Assembly (NCBI GenBank): GCA_019689775.1
Contig: JADGGV010000004.1
Location: 1-35,210 of the forward strand
Reading direction: 5' to 3'
Source: Gemmatimonadota bacterium
GTDB taxonomy: Bacteria; Gemmatimonadota; Gemmatimonadetes; Longimicrobiales; RSA9
Length of the DNA stretch: 35,210 nucleotides
This document shows positions 10,576-19,180 of this stretch, piece by piece. Numbering within the stretch: position 1 is the stretch's first letter; every line of letters begins with the position of its first letter. Made by a program: the position numbers and the translations under genes. The notes under the pieces were generated by a model, which was not told the DNA's origin, ran no database searches, and saw only the letters and a list, made by a program, of their open reading frames with translations.

Positions 10576-11082
10576 TCAGGGGGCGAGGATCGGCTCCAGC
10601 CGCCGGAGGACCCCCTCGATGGCCTGCTCGATCTGCTCGAGCGTGACGCGATAGACCTGCTGGTCGGCGCCGAACGGGTCGACGACGGGCTCGCCAAGGT
10701 GCTCGCCCTCCATGAAGTCCGTCAGCATCGCGGACTTCGCGCCGCCGCCGAGCTCGGCCACGCCGCGGAGGTGACCCGGGCTCATCGCGAGGATGAGGTC
10801 CGCCCACTCGACCAGCTCGGGCGTGAGGGGCTGGGAGCTGTGACCGGAGAGGTCGAGTCCCCGCTCCGCCACGACGCGCACGGCGTTCTCGGCCGCGGGC
10901 GCGCCGTACGTCGCGCCGAGCCCGGCGGACGCGACGGCGACGTGGCTCCAGCCACGCTCCGCGAGCGCGCGCCGCGCGAGGACGGCGGCCATCGGGCTGC
11001 GGCAGGTGTTGCCCGTACAGACGAACAGCAGGTTGTACGTCGTCGGCACGCCCGGCGCGCCGGGCTGCTCAGGCTCCATCAT
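10576..11082 (-). CDS. Low-molecular-weight protein-tyrosine phosphatase/arsenate reductase family
   Basis: LLFVCTGNTCRSPMAA (CX5R P-loop) and VVDPFG. Confidence 0.9.
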   Translation of the reverse strand: MMEPEQPGAPGVPTTYNLLFVCTGNTCRSPMAAVLARRALAERGWSHVAVASAGLGATYGAPAAENAVRVVAERGLDLSGHSSQPLTPELVEWADLILAMSPGHLRGVAELGGGAKSAMLTDFMEGEHLGEPVVDPFGADQQVYRVTLEQIEQAIEGVLRRLEPILAP

Positions 11083-11731
11083 CGATCTCCGGCAGCACGG
11101 CGCGGAGCGATGCCACCGACAACGCTCCACGCCGCAGGATCCGTGGTGTGTGCGACGAAACGTCCACGAGCGTCGAGGGCGGCGATGCCGGAAGCGGGCC
11201 ACCGTCGAGGACCAGCATCTCGGCCCCCGCGCCCAGCGCCTCCGCCGCGCGGCGGGCGGCGTCGGCGTCCAGGGCGGCCGGCTCGCCGGGCCGGTTCGCA
11301 CTCGTCGACGTGATCGGCTCGCCGAGCGCGGCCAGCAGGTCCCGCACGGCCGGGTGCGGCGAGGCGCGCACCGCCACCGTGTCCCCCGGGCCGAGCACGA
11401 GCCGTGGATAGCGCCCGGGCCGCGCGGCGAGCGCGAGCGTCAGCGGCCCGGGCCAGAACGCGTCGGCGAGGCGTCGCGCGGCGTCGGTCCACGTCGCTCC
11501 CTTCACCTCCGCAGCCGACCGGACCAGGAGCAGAAACGGCCGGCGCTCGTCGCGCGCCTTGAGCGCAGCCAGGCGCTCCAGCGCGTCGGCGCGGAGCAGG
11601 CAGCCGAAGCCGTAGACGGTCTCGGTCGGATACGCGACCAGCCCGCCGGCACGCAAGTGCCCGGCCACGGCCTCGACGCTCGGGGCCCGCTCCTCGGCCG
11701 TGCGGAACGGGACGACCCGGAGCCCGCTCAT
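11069..11731 (-). CDS. L-threonylcarbamoyladenylate synthase (Sua5/YrdC/TsaC)
   Basis: GGLVAYPTETVYGFGCLL, FWPGPLTLAL, ITSTSANRPGEP motifs; overlaps start of downstream LMW-PTP. Confidence 0.94.
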   Translation of the reverse strand: MSGLRVVPFRTAEERAPSVEAVAGHLRAGGLVAYPTETVYGFGCLLRADALERLAALKARDERRPFLLLVRSAAEVKGATWTDAARRLADAFWPGPLTLALAARPGRYPRLVLGPGDTVAVRASPHPAVRDLLAALGEPITSTSANRPGEPAALDADAARRAAEALGAGAEMLVLDGGPLPASPPSTLVDVSSHTPRILRRGALSVASLRAVLPEIDDGA

Positions 11732-12411
11732 GGGCCGCGCCTCCGCAGGATCGCCTCCGCGACGAGGAGGTCGAGCGGGCCGGTGACCTTGAGGTTCTCC
11801 GGCGAGCCCTGGACGACGACGACGTCGCCGCCGTACCGCTCGACGAGCGCGGCATCGTCGGTCGCGGTCAGGCCCTCCTCGGCGGCGCGGCGATGCGCCT
11901 CGACCAGGAGCGCCCGCGGGAACGCCTGCGGCGTCTGCGCGCTGCGGAGGCTGGCGCGCTCCGGCGTGCCGCGCACGAGGCCGTCGCGGTCCACGACCTT
12001 GATCGTGTCGACGGGCGGGACCCCCGGGATCGCCGCAAGCCCGCGGCTGGCGGCCGCGAACGTGCGATCCACCACGTCGAGCGTCACGAGCGGGCGCGCG
12101 GCGTCGTGCACGAGGACCACGTCCGCCTCGGGCGGGACGGCATCCAGCGCGTTGCGCACCGAGTGGGTGCGCTCGACGCCGCCGGCGACGATGCGGATGC
12201 GGGGATCGAGCGCGGTCAGCCACGCCGGTGGATCCGCGGCGTCTTCCGCGGGGAGCGCGACCACGACCCACTCGACGGCCGGGTGGTCGAGGAACGGCCG
12301 CAGCGCCCGTGCGAGAACCGGTACGCCGGCCAGCTCGAGGTACTGCTTCCGCACGCCGCCCATGCGGCGGCCGGCGCCGCCGGCGGCGATGATGACGGCG
12401 GCGCGGCTCAC
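11728..12411 (-). CDS. ispD: 2-C-methyl-D-erythritol 4-phosphate cytidylyltransferase
   Basis: VIIAAGGAGRRMGG-KQYLEL, VLVHDAARPLV, TPQAFPRALL, TDDAALVE motifs; GTG start (GTGA overlap with radA stop). Confidence 0.95.
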   Translation of the reverse strand: MSRAAVIIAAGGAGRRMGGVRKQYLELAGVPVLARALRPFLDHPAVEWVVVALPAEDAADPPAWLTALDPRIRIVAGGVERTHSVRNALDAVPPEADVVLVHDAARPLVTLDVVDRTFAAASRGLAAIPGVPPVDTIKVVDRDGLVRGTPERASLRSAQTPQAFPRALLVEAHRRAAEEGLTATDDAALVERYGGDVVVVQGSPENLKVTGPLDLLVAEAILRRRGP

Positions 12412-13781
12412 CGGAAGAGCGCCTCCACGAGGCCGCGGACGTCGTCGAGCGGCGCGAGGCGGATGCCCTGCGGCGGGCGCGCGGGAACGGCGCGGCGCGG
12501 CACGAACGCCTGCGCGAAGCCCATGCGGGCGGCCTCCGCGAGCCGACGCTCGATCTGGCCGATCGCGCGGAGCTCGCCGCCGAGTCCGATCTCTCCGAGG
12601 AACACCGCGTCGCCGGGGAGCTCGCGGTCGAAGACGCTGGACGCCAGCGCGGCGGCGACCGCCAGGTCCGCCGCCGTCTCGACGATGCGCACCCCGCCGA
12701 CGATGTTCAGGAAGACGTCGAGCTGGCCGAAGGCGAGGCCGGCGCGCTTCTCGAGGACCGCGAGCAGCAGCGCGAGCCGCTGGCGGTCGAAGCCGGTGGC
12801 GACGCGCTGCGGGGCGCCGTACGTCGTCTTCGTGCACAGCCCCTGGACCTCGACGAGCAGCGGACGCGTCCCCTCCATGGTCCCGACCACGGCGGTGCCG
12901 CTGACGCCGCGGGTGCGCTCGCCCAGGAACAGCTCCGAGGGGTTCGAGACCGGCTCGAGGCCGCGAGCCGTCATGCGGAAGACGCCGATCTCGTCGACGC
13001 CGCCGAAGCGGTTCTTCGTGGCGCGCAGCACGCGGTGATCCAGGTTCGCGCCGCCCTCGAAGTAGAGCACGGTGTCGACGATGTGCTCGAGCGTCTTCGG
13101 TCCGGCGACCATTCCGCCCTTCGTCACGTGGCCGACGAGGAAGACGGCCGTCCCCGCCTCCTTTGCGAAGCGCTGGAGGCGCGCGGCGCATTCGCGGACC
13201 TGGCTCACGTTCCCCGGCGCGCCCTCGATCGCGGCCGTGTAGACGGTCTGGATCGAGTCGACGAAGAGCACCGCCGGTCGGAGCTGCGCGGCGCGCTCGA
13301 GGATCGGCTCCAGCTCCGTCTCGCCGAGGAACACGACGTCGCCGGCGCCACCGCCGAGGCGGTCGGCGCGCAGGCGCACCTGCGCCGCCGATTCCTCGCC
13401 GGAGACGTAGAGCGTCCCCTCGCCGTGCGCGTGCAGGCGCGCGGCGACCTGGAGCAGGATGGTGCTCTTCCCGACACCGGGCTCGCCCCCGACCAGGACC
13501 AGCGAGCCGGGTACGATGCCGCCGCCCAGCACGTAATCGAACTCGTCGAGCCCGCTCGTCCAGCGGAGCGTCTCGGCGCCGGCGACATCGGCGAGCCGGA
13601 CCGGCTCGGCGGCCTGCTCGCGGCCGGGCGCGGTGCGCCGTGCGCCGCGGGCACCGGCGCGCCGGCCCTGCGGCTCCTCCACGAGGGTGTTCCACGCCCG
13701 GCACGCCGGGCACTGCCCGAGCCAGCGCGGAGCCTCGTGGCCGCACTCGGTGCAGAAGAAGACCGTCCTGAGCTTGGCCAT
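12408..13781 (-). CDS. radA: DNA repair protein RadA
   Basis: C4 zinc finger CTECGHEAPRWLGQCPAC, Walker A GGEPGVGKSTILLQ, KNRFGGVDEIGVF motif. Confidence 0.97.
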   Translation of the reverse strand: MAKLRTVFFCTECGHEAPRWLGQCPACRAWNTLVEEPQGRRAGARGARRTAPGREQAAEPVRLADVAGAETLRWTSGLDEFDYVLGGGIVPGSLVLVGGEPGVGKSTILLQVAARLHAHGEGTLYVSGEESAAQVRLRADRLGGGAGDVVFLGETELEPILERAAQLRPAVLFVDSIQTVYTAAIEGAPGNVSQVRECAARLQRFAKEAGTAVFLVGHVTKGGMVAGPKTLEHIVDTVLYFEGGANLDHRVLRATKNRFGGVDEIGVFRMTARGLEPVSNPSELFLGERTRGVSGTAVVGTMEGTRPLLVEVQGLCTKTTYGAPQRVATGFDRQRLALLLAVLEKRAGLAFGQLDVFLNIVGGVRIVETAADLAVAAALASSVFDRELPGDAVFLGEIGLGGELRAIGQIERRLAEAARMGFAQAFVPRRAVPARPPQGIRLAPLDDVRGLVEALFR

Positions 13782-13836
13782 GGCGTAGAATACCCCCGCC
13801 CGTCCGGCGGGTTACACCGCCCGCTCGCCGCGCTGC

Positions 13837-15231
13837 TCACCCCTCGCGCATCGACACCGACTCGAAGCGCGTGCTCGACTTGCGGAAGTAGAGGTTGACG
13901 GTTCCGGTGGGGCCGTTGCGCTGCTTGGCGACGATCAGCTCGGAGTGCCCGACCACCCCCTTCTCCTCGGCCTCCTGCTCCGTCATGTAGCGCTCGGGGC
14001 GGTACAGGAACATGACCAGATCGGCATCCTGCTCGATGGCGCCGGACTCGCGCAGGTCGGAGAGCTGGGGTCGATGGTCCGTGCGCTGCTCGGGCGCGCG
14101 AGAGAGCTGGGAGAGCGCGATGACCGGGACGTTCAGCTCCTTGGCCAGGCCTTTGAGCGCCCGACTGATCTCCGACACCTCCTGCTGGCGGTTCTCCGCC
14201 CTGCCGGTGCCGGTCATGAGCTGGATGTAGTCGATGATGACCAGGCCGAGGTTCGGCTGGTCGGCCTTGAGTCGGCGCGCCTTGGCGCGGGTCTCGAGCG
14301 CGCTGATGCCGCCGGTTTCGTCGATCCAGATCGGCGCCGTGTTCAGGTGGCCGGCCGCCTGCGCGAGACGGACGAAGTCGTCGTCCGAGAGGCGACCGCG
14401 CCGCAGGCTGCCGAGGTCGACGAGCGCCTCGTGGCAGAGCATGCGCTGGACGATCTGGTCCTTCGACATCTCGAGCGAGAAGATCGCGACCGGCACCTGG
14501 TGCGCGATGGCGGCGTGCAGCGCCATCCCGGTCACGAGCGAGGTCTTCCCCATCGACGGCCGCGCCGCGATGATGACCAGGTCCCCCTTCTGGAAGCCCC
14601 CGGTCATCTGGTCCAGATCCGGGAAGCCGGTGGGCACGCCGGTGATCCCGCCCTTCGCCGACTGCCACTGCTCGATCTGCTCGAACGCCGAGTAGAGGAT
14701 CTTCTTGATCCAGACGAAGCCCTCGCGGTCGTGCGCCTGCGCGACGTGGAAGATCCGCTGCTCCGCCTCGTCCAGGATCTGCTCGACGCTCTTCTCGCCG
14801 ATGTCGTACGCGTCGCGGATGATCTGCGACGCCGCCTCGATCAGCTTCCGCAGCAGCGCCCGCTCGCGGACGATGCGGGCGTGGTACTCGATGTTCGCGG
14901 CCGTCGGGACGGCATCGAGCAGCTCGGCGAGGTACGCCATCCCCCCGACGGCATCCAGCTCGTCGGTCTTCTTCAGCTCCTCGCTGACGGTCACCGGGTC
15001 GATGACCTCGCCGCGCTGGAAGAGGCGCGCCATCGCGCGGAAGATGCGCCGGTTCGCCTCGCGGTAGAACGACGATTCGTCGACGATCTCGATGGCCTTC
15101 GCCACCGCGTCGCCGTCGATGAGCATCCCGCCGAGGACGCTCAGCTCCGCCTCGGCGGCGTACGGCGGCTGCCGGTCCGGTGTCGGGAGCGTGACGGCTC
15201 CGGCGGACAAGCCGAAGCTAGGTCTGTTCAT
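13837..15231 (-). CDS. dnaB: Replicative DNA helicase DnaB
   Basis: AEaeLSVLGGMLIDGDAV N-terminus, IIAARPSMGKTSLVTGMA, LSDLRESGAIEQDADLVMFLYR, VAKQRNGPTGTVNLYF motifs. Confidence 0.97.
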   Translation of the reverse strand: MNRPSFGLSAGAVTLPTPDRQPPYAAEAELSVLGGMLIDGDAVAKAIEIVDESSFYREANRRIFRAMARLFQRGEVIDPVTVSEELKKTDELDAVGGMAYLAELLDAVPTAANIEYHARIVRERALLRKLIEAASQIIRDAYDIGEKSVEQILDEAEQRIFHVAQAHDREGFVWIKKILYSAFEQIEQWQSAKGGITGVPTGFPDLDQMTGGFQKGDLVIIAARPSMGKTSLVTGMALHAAIAHQVPVAIFSLEMSKDQIVQRMLCHEALVDLGSLRRGRLSDDDFVRLAQAAGHLNTAPIWIDETGGISALETRAKARRLKADQPNLGLVIIDYIQLMTGTGRAENRQQEVSEISRALKGLAKELNVPVIALSQLSRAPEQRTDHRPQLSDLRESGAIEQDADLVMFLYRPERYMTEQEAEEKGVVGHSELIVAKQRNGPTGTVNLYFRKSSTRFESVSMREG

Positions 15232-16117
15232 CGAGCACCTTGCGGGCGAGCTGGAAGTCCTGCCAGGCCGTCCGGGTCCATTGCGGGCTCCGCAGCAGGA
15301 ACGCCGGATGGTACGAGACGACGAGCGGGATCCCGTCGTAGTCGTGGATGCGACCGCGCAGCCGGCCGATGCTCTCCTCGCTGCGGGCGAGGAACTGCGC
15401 GGCGAACTTCCCGACCGCCAGGATCACCTTCGGCCGCAGCAGCTCGAGCTGCCGCGTCAGCCAGGGCGTGCACGCCTCGATCTCATCCGGCAGCGGATTC
15501 CGATTGTCCGGCGGCCGGCTCTTCAGCACGTTGCAGATGAAGACCGTCTCGCGCGGGAACCCGGCGCTGAGCAGCAACCGATCCAGGAGCTTGCCGGCCG
15601 GGCCGACGAAGGGGCGGCCGGTCCGGTCCTCCTCCTGCCCGGGCGCCTCGCCGACGACGACCAGCTCCGCCAGCGGATTCCCCTCGCCGAACACGGCATG
15701 CGTGCGCCCCTGCGCCAGCCGGCAGCGCGCGCAGACGGCGACTTCGGCCTGGAGGGCCGCGAGCGCGGCGGCGATCTCGGCCCGGCGCGCGTCGTCGCCG
15801 CCGTGCGCGGCCGCGGCCGGAGCGGGCGCCACGAGCGGCGCGGCCGGGCGTTCGGCGCCGGGAGAGGCGACCGGGGCCGGCGCCGGAGCAGCTGGCGTCG
15901 CCCGGGCCGGTCTCGGCGCATCACCGGCCAACAGCTCGCGCAGCGCGGCCCTCGCTTCCGCTACAGACACCGGGGCGGGGGCCGGCCCGGCCTCGCCGCG
16001 CCGGGCCACCAGACGGAGGACCTCCTCGGCCGTCATCCCGTCGAGGAACAGCTCCGGGCCGCCTAACTCCGCCCGCTGCCGGAGGTAGCGCACGAGCAGG
16101 GCGCGGTCGAGCGTCAT
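15218..16117 (-). CDS. Uracil-DNA glycosylase, family 4-like
   Basis: [44 protein letters not shown], FeS-type cysteines (CARCRL), [13 protein letters not shown]. Confidence 0.94.
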   Translation of the reverse strand: MTLDRALLVRYLRQRAELGGPELFLDGMTAEEVLRLVARRGEAGPAPAPVSVAEARAALRELLAGDAPRPARATPAAPAPAPVASPGAERPAAPLVAPAPAAAAHGGDDARRAEIAAALAALQAEVAVCARCRLAQGRTHAVFGEGNPLAELVVVGEAPGQEEDRTGRPFVGPAGKLLDRLLLSAGFPRETVFICNVLKSRPPDNRNPLPDEIEACTPWLTRQLELLRPKVILAVGKFAAQFLARSEESIGRLRGRIHDYDGIPLVVSYHPAFLLRSPQWTRTAWQDFQLARKVLDEQT

Positions 16118-17346
16118 CGGCGGGCGAGCAGCGGCGCGAGCCGATCGAGGATCGCCTCGGCGACGTCCTGCTTGGACATGAGCGGTAGATCCTCTTCGCG
16201 GCCGGTCCGGTCCAGGATCGTGACCTGGTTCGTTTCGACCTCGAAGCCCGCGCCCGGGACCGTCGCATCGTTCACGACGACGAGGTCGAGATCCTTCTCG
16301 TTTAGCTTGCGGCGCGCGTTCGCGCGGACATCCTCGGTCTCGAGCGCGAAGCCGACGACGACGAGCCCCGCGGGTCGCGCGTCTCGGGTCTCGCGGAGGA
16401 CGTCCGGGGCTCGCTCCAGCGCGAGCGCCGCCGGCGTCCGCTCCTTCTTGATCTTCTCCGGGGCCCGCTGGGCCGGGCGGAAGTCGGCCACGGCCGCGGC
16501 CATGACGAGCGCGTCGGCGTCGGGAAGCGCGGCGCGCACCGCGCTCTCCATGTCCGCGGCCGTCTCGACGCGGACCAGCGCCGGGCCGGTTGGCGCCGGG
16601 AGCGCCGTCGGCCCCGCGACCAGCGTCACCTCCGCGCCCCGGCGCCAGGCCGCGGCGGCGATCTCGAAGCCCATCCGGCCGGAGGAGCGGTTCGAGATGA
16701 AGCGAACCGGGTCGAGCGGCTCGCGCGTCGGCCCGGCGGTGACCACGACGCGGCGGCCCGACAAGGCGGTTTCGCCCTCGAGCGCCCGGCCGATGTGCGC
16801 GAGGATGACGCCCGTATCCTCCAGCCGCCCCGGCCCGTCCCCCTCACCGTAGGCGAGGGGTCCGACAGCCGGGCCGACGAGCCGGTAGCCGCGGCGCTCG
16901 CGCAGGCGCGCGAGGTTGGCCTGCGTGGCGGGATTGGCGTACATCCGGTCGTTCATGGCCGGACAGAGGAGGACGGGCGCCGTCGTCGCCAACAGGATCG
17001 CGGACAGCAGGTCGCTGGCCACGCCGGCGGCGGCGCGGGCGAGCAGGTCGGCCGTGGCCGGGGCGACGCAAACGACGTCGGCCTCGCGAGCGAGGCGAAT
17101 GTGGTCGAGCGCCCAACCGGGCGCGAGGATCTCGGAGCGAACGGGACGGCCGGTGAGCGCCTCGAACGTGACGGCGCCGACGAACGCCTGGGCGGCGCGC
17201 GTCAGGACGACGTCGACCTCCGCGCCCAGAAGCGTGAGGTCCCGGGCGAGCTGCACGACCTTGTAGGCCGCGATCCCACCCGAGACCCCGAGGAGCACCC
17301 GGCGCCCGCGCCAGGGGCGCCGCGGGGCCAGCGTCGCCCCGCCCAT
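16114..17346 (-). CDS. coaBC: Bifunctional phosphopantothenoylcysteine decarboxylase/phosphopantothenate-cysteine ligase
   Basis: [76 protein letters not shown]. Confidence 0.96.
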   Translation of the reverse strand: MGGATLAPRRPWRGRRVLLGVSGGIAAYKVVQLARDLTLLGAEVDVVLTRAAQAFVGAVTFEALTGRPVRSEILAPGWALDHIRLAREADVVCVAPATADLLARAAAGVASDLLSAILLATTAPVLLCPAMNDRMYANPATQANLARLRERRGYRLVGPAVGPLAYGEGDGPGRLEDTGVILAHIGRALEGETALSGRRVVVTAGPTREPLDPVRFISNRSSGRMGFEIAAAAWRRGAEVTLVAGPTALPAPTGPALVRVETAADMESAVRAALPDADALVMAAAVADFRPAQRAPEKIKKERTPAALALERAPDVLRETRDARPAGLVVVGFALETEDVRANARRKLNEKDLDLVVVNDATVPGAGFEVETNQVTILDRTGREEDLPLMSKQDVAEAILDRLAPLLARR

Positions 17347-17353
17347 GCCGTGC

Positions 17354-17569
17354 TCAGACGCCCTTACGGCGCCGCTTCGACGTCTGGAACTCGATCTCGC
17401 CGGCCGCGAGCGCCTCGAGCGCCCGCGTCGTGAGCTTCTTCTCGAGCCCGGCCGGGACGGCCTCGCGCGGCAACGCATTCAGCTCGCGCGCGTACTTGGC
17501 CGCCACGAGCACGCCCAGGTACTTGCTCCCGGTGTTCTGCGCCGTCTCGCTCGGTGTGAAGACCCGCAT
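17354..17569 (-). CDS. rpoZ: RNA polymerase omega subunit
   Basis: Small ORF between gmk and coaBC; SKYLGVLVAAKYARELN and KLTTRALEALAAGEIEF match the omega pattern. Confidence 0.85.
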   Translation of the reverse strand: MRVFTPSETAQNTGSKYLGVLVAAKYARELNALPREAVPAGLEKKLTTRALEALAAGEIEFQTSKRRRKGV

Positions 17570-18220
17570 TCACTCCCTCCTGGTCAGGATCTCGTCGACC
17601 TCGCGCCGGAGCCGCTCGACCTCCGCCTCCGGGTCGACGTAGCGGCGCCAGCGGTGCCGCTCCGCCACGAGGATGGATTCCAGCGCGCACACCGCGCGCT
17701 CGAGGTCGTCGTTCTCGATAATGTAGTCGAATTCGGCCGCGGCCGGCAGCTCCCGACGCGCGTTCTCGAGGCGGCGGATCCGCTCCGGGCCGGCCTCGCT
17801 TCCCCGCCCCGCCAGCCGCCGACCGAGCTCGGCCCCCGAGGGCGGCAGGATGAACACGAGCACCGCGTCGGGAAAGGCGCGCCGGATCTGCCGCGCCCCC
17901 TGCACGTCGATGTCGAGGACGACCGTCTCACCCCGCTCGAGCGCCGCGGCGATCCCCGCGGCGGGCGTGCCGTAGCGGTGCCCGTGGACGACGGCCCACT
18001 CGACCAGCTCGCCCGCCTCGATCATGCGGTCGAACTCGCGGTCGTCGACGAAGTAGTAGTCGCGGCCGTGCACCTCGTAGGCGCGGGCCGGGCGCGTCGT
18101 GGCCGAGATCGAGAACACGACGTCGGGGTTCCGCTCCACCAGCGCGCGGGCGATGGACGTCTTGCCGGCGCCGCTGGGCGCGGCGATCACGACCGGGAAC
18201 GGTGTCGCACGCAGGCTCAC
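17570..18220 (-). CDS. gmk: Guanylate kinase
   Basis: VIAAPSGAGKTSIARALVE, SISATTRPAR-EVHGRDYYFV, VVLDIDVQGARQIR; GTG start at 18220 overlapping yicC stop. Confidence 0.96.
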   Translation of the reverse strand: MSLRATPFPVVIAAPSGAGKTSIARALVERNPDVVFSISATTRPARAYEVHGRDYYFVDDREFDRMIEAGELVEWAVVHGHRYGTPAAGIAAALERGETVVLDIDVQGARQIRRAFPDAVLVFILPPSGAELGRRLAGRGSEAGPERIRRLENARRELPAAAEFDYIIENDDLERAVCALESILVAERHRWRRYVDPEAEVERLRREVDEILTRRE

Positions 18221-19110
18221 TCGACGTTCTCTACCTGCTCGCGCAGCCGCTCGAGCTCGTCCTTGAGCGCGATGACCCGATGCTCGATCGTGGCGTCGTT
18301 CGCCTTGGAGCCGATCGTGTTGATCTCCCGGTGCATCTCCTGGACGAGGAAGCCGAGCCGCTTGCCGACCGGCTCGGGATCGTCGCTCGACAGCAGCTGC
18401 CGGAACAGCTCGATATGGGAGCGGAGCCGCACCAGCTCCTCGTTCACGTCCCACCGCTCCGCCAGGAAGGCTATCTCACGGGCGAGCCGCTCCTCGTCGA
18501 CGGCGACGTCGGCGGCGAGGGCCTGGATCGCGGCACGGAGGCGGTCGCGTTCGGCGACGAGGCGGGCCGGGGCGCGCTCGGCGACGACGGCCATGGACGC
18601 CTCCATCGCCTGGAGCCGCTCCTCGAGGTCGGCGCGCAGCTTGGCGCCCTCGATCTCGCGGAGTGCGAGCGCCGCGCGCGCGGCGTCCTCCGTGACCGCA
18701 CGGACATCGTCGACGGGGAGCTCGACCATCGCCGTCTCGGCGTTGACGACCAGCTCGCCCAGGCGGCCGGCGAGGTGGCCGATGTCGACCTCGCCGGCGA
18801 GGCCGAGGCGGTCCTTCATCTCGCGGAGGATGCGCACGTACTCGCGGGCGCGGGGCTCGTCGAGCTGAAGCGCCGGCGCCCCGGCCACACCGCCATCGCC
18901 CGCCTCGAGGCGGAGCGAATAGGTGACGTGCCCACGCGGCAGGTGCGCCCGAAGCCACTCCCGGATCAGCGGCTCGTACCTCTCGGCCGCGACCGGCAGG
19001 CGCAGTTGCACGCTGAAGAAGCGGTGGTTGACGGTCTTGACCTCGGCGCGCAGACGCCCGGCGGCCGTGGGCCGCTCGGCCTCGCCGAAACCGGTCATGC
19101 TACGGATCAT
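18217..19110 (-). CDS. YicC family protein
   Basis: MIRSMTGFGEAE N-terminus and GKRLGFLVQEMHREINTIGSKANDATI C-terminus, hallmark of YicC. Confidence 0.95.
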   Translation of the reverse strand: MIRSMTGFGEAERPTAAGRLRAEVKTVNHRFFSVQLRLPVAAERYEPLIREWLRAHLPRGHVTYSLRLEAGDGGVAGAPALQLDEPRAREYVRILREMKDRLGLAGEVDIGHLAGRLGELVVNAETAMVELPVDDVRAVTEDAARAALALREIEGAKLRADLEERLQAMEASMAVVAERAPARLVAERDRLRAAIQALAADVAVDEERLAREIAFLAERWDVNEELVRLRSHIELFRQLLSSDDPEPVGKRLGFLVQEMHREINTIGSKANDATIEHRVIALKDELERLREQVENVE

Positions 19111-19131
19111 GGCACCTCCCGGGAGCCGGAT

Positions 19132-19160
19132 AAGGTACCGTCGCCCCCCGGGGCGGTCAA
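19132..19160 (-). promoter_or_regulatory. Candidate promoter for yicC-led operon
   Basis: Minus strand TTGACC, 17 bp, TACCTT, just upstream of the yicC ATG at 19110. Confidence 0.4.
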
Positions 19161-19180
19161 CGCGGCCGCAGCGCCCGCGC

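Noticed and set aside
11006-12904. 632-aa plus-strand ORF
   Set aside because: Antisense to Sua5, ispD and radA; Arg/Ser/Thr-rich translation with no motif.
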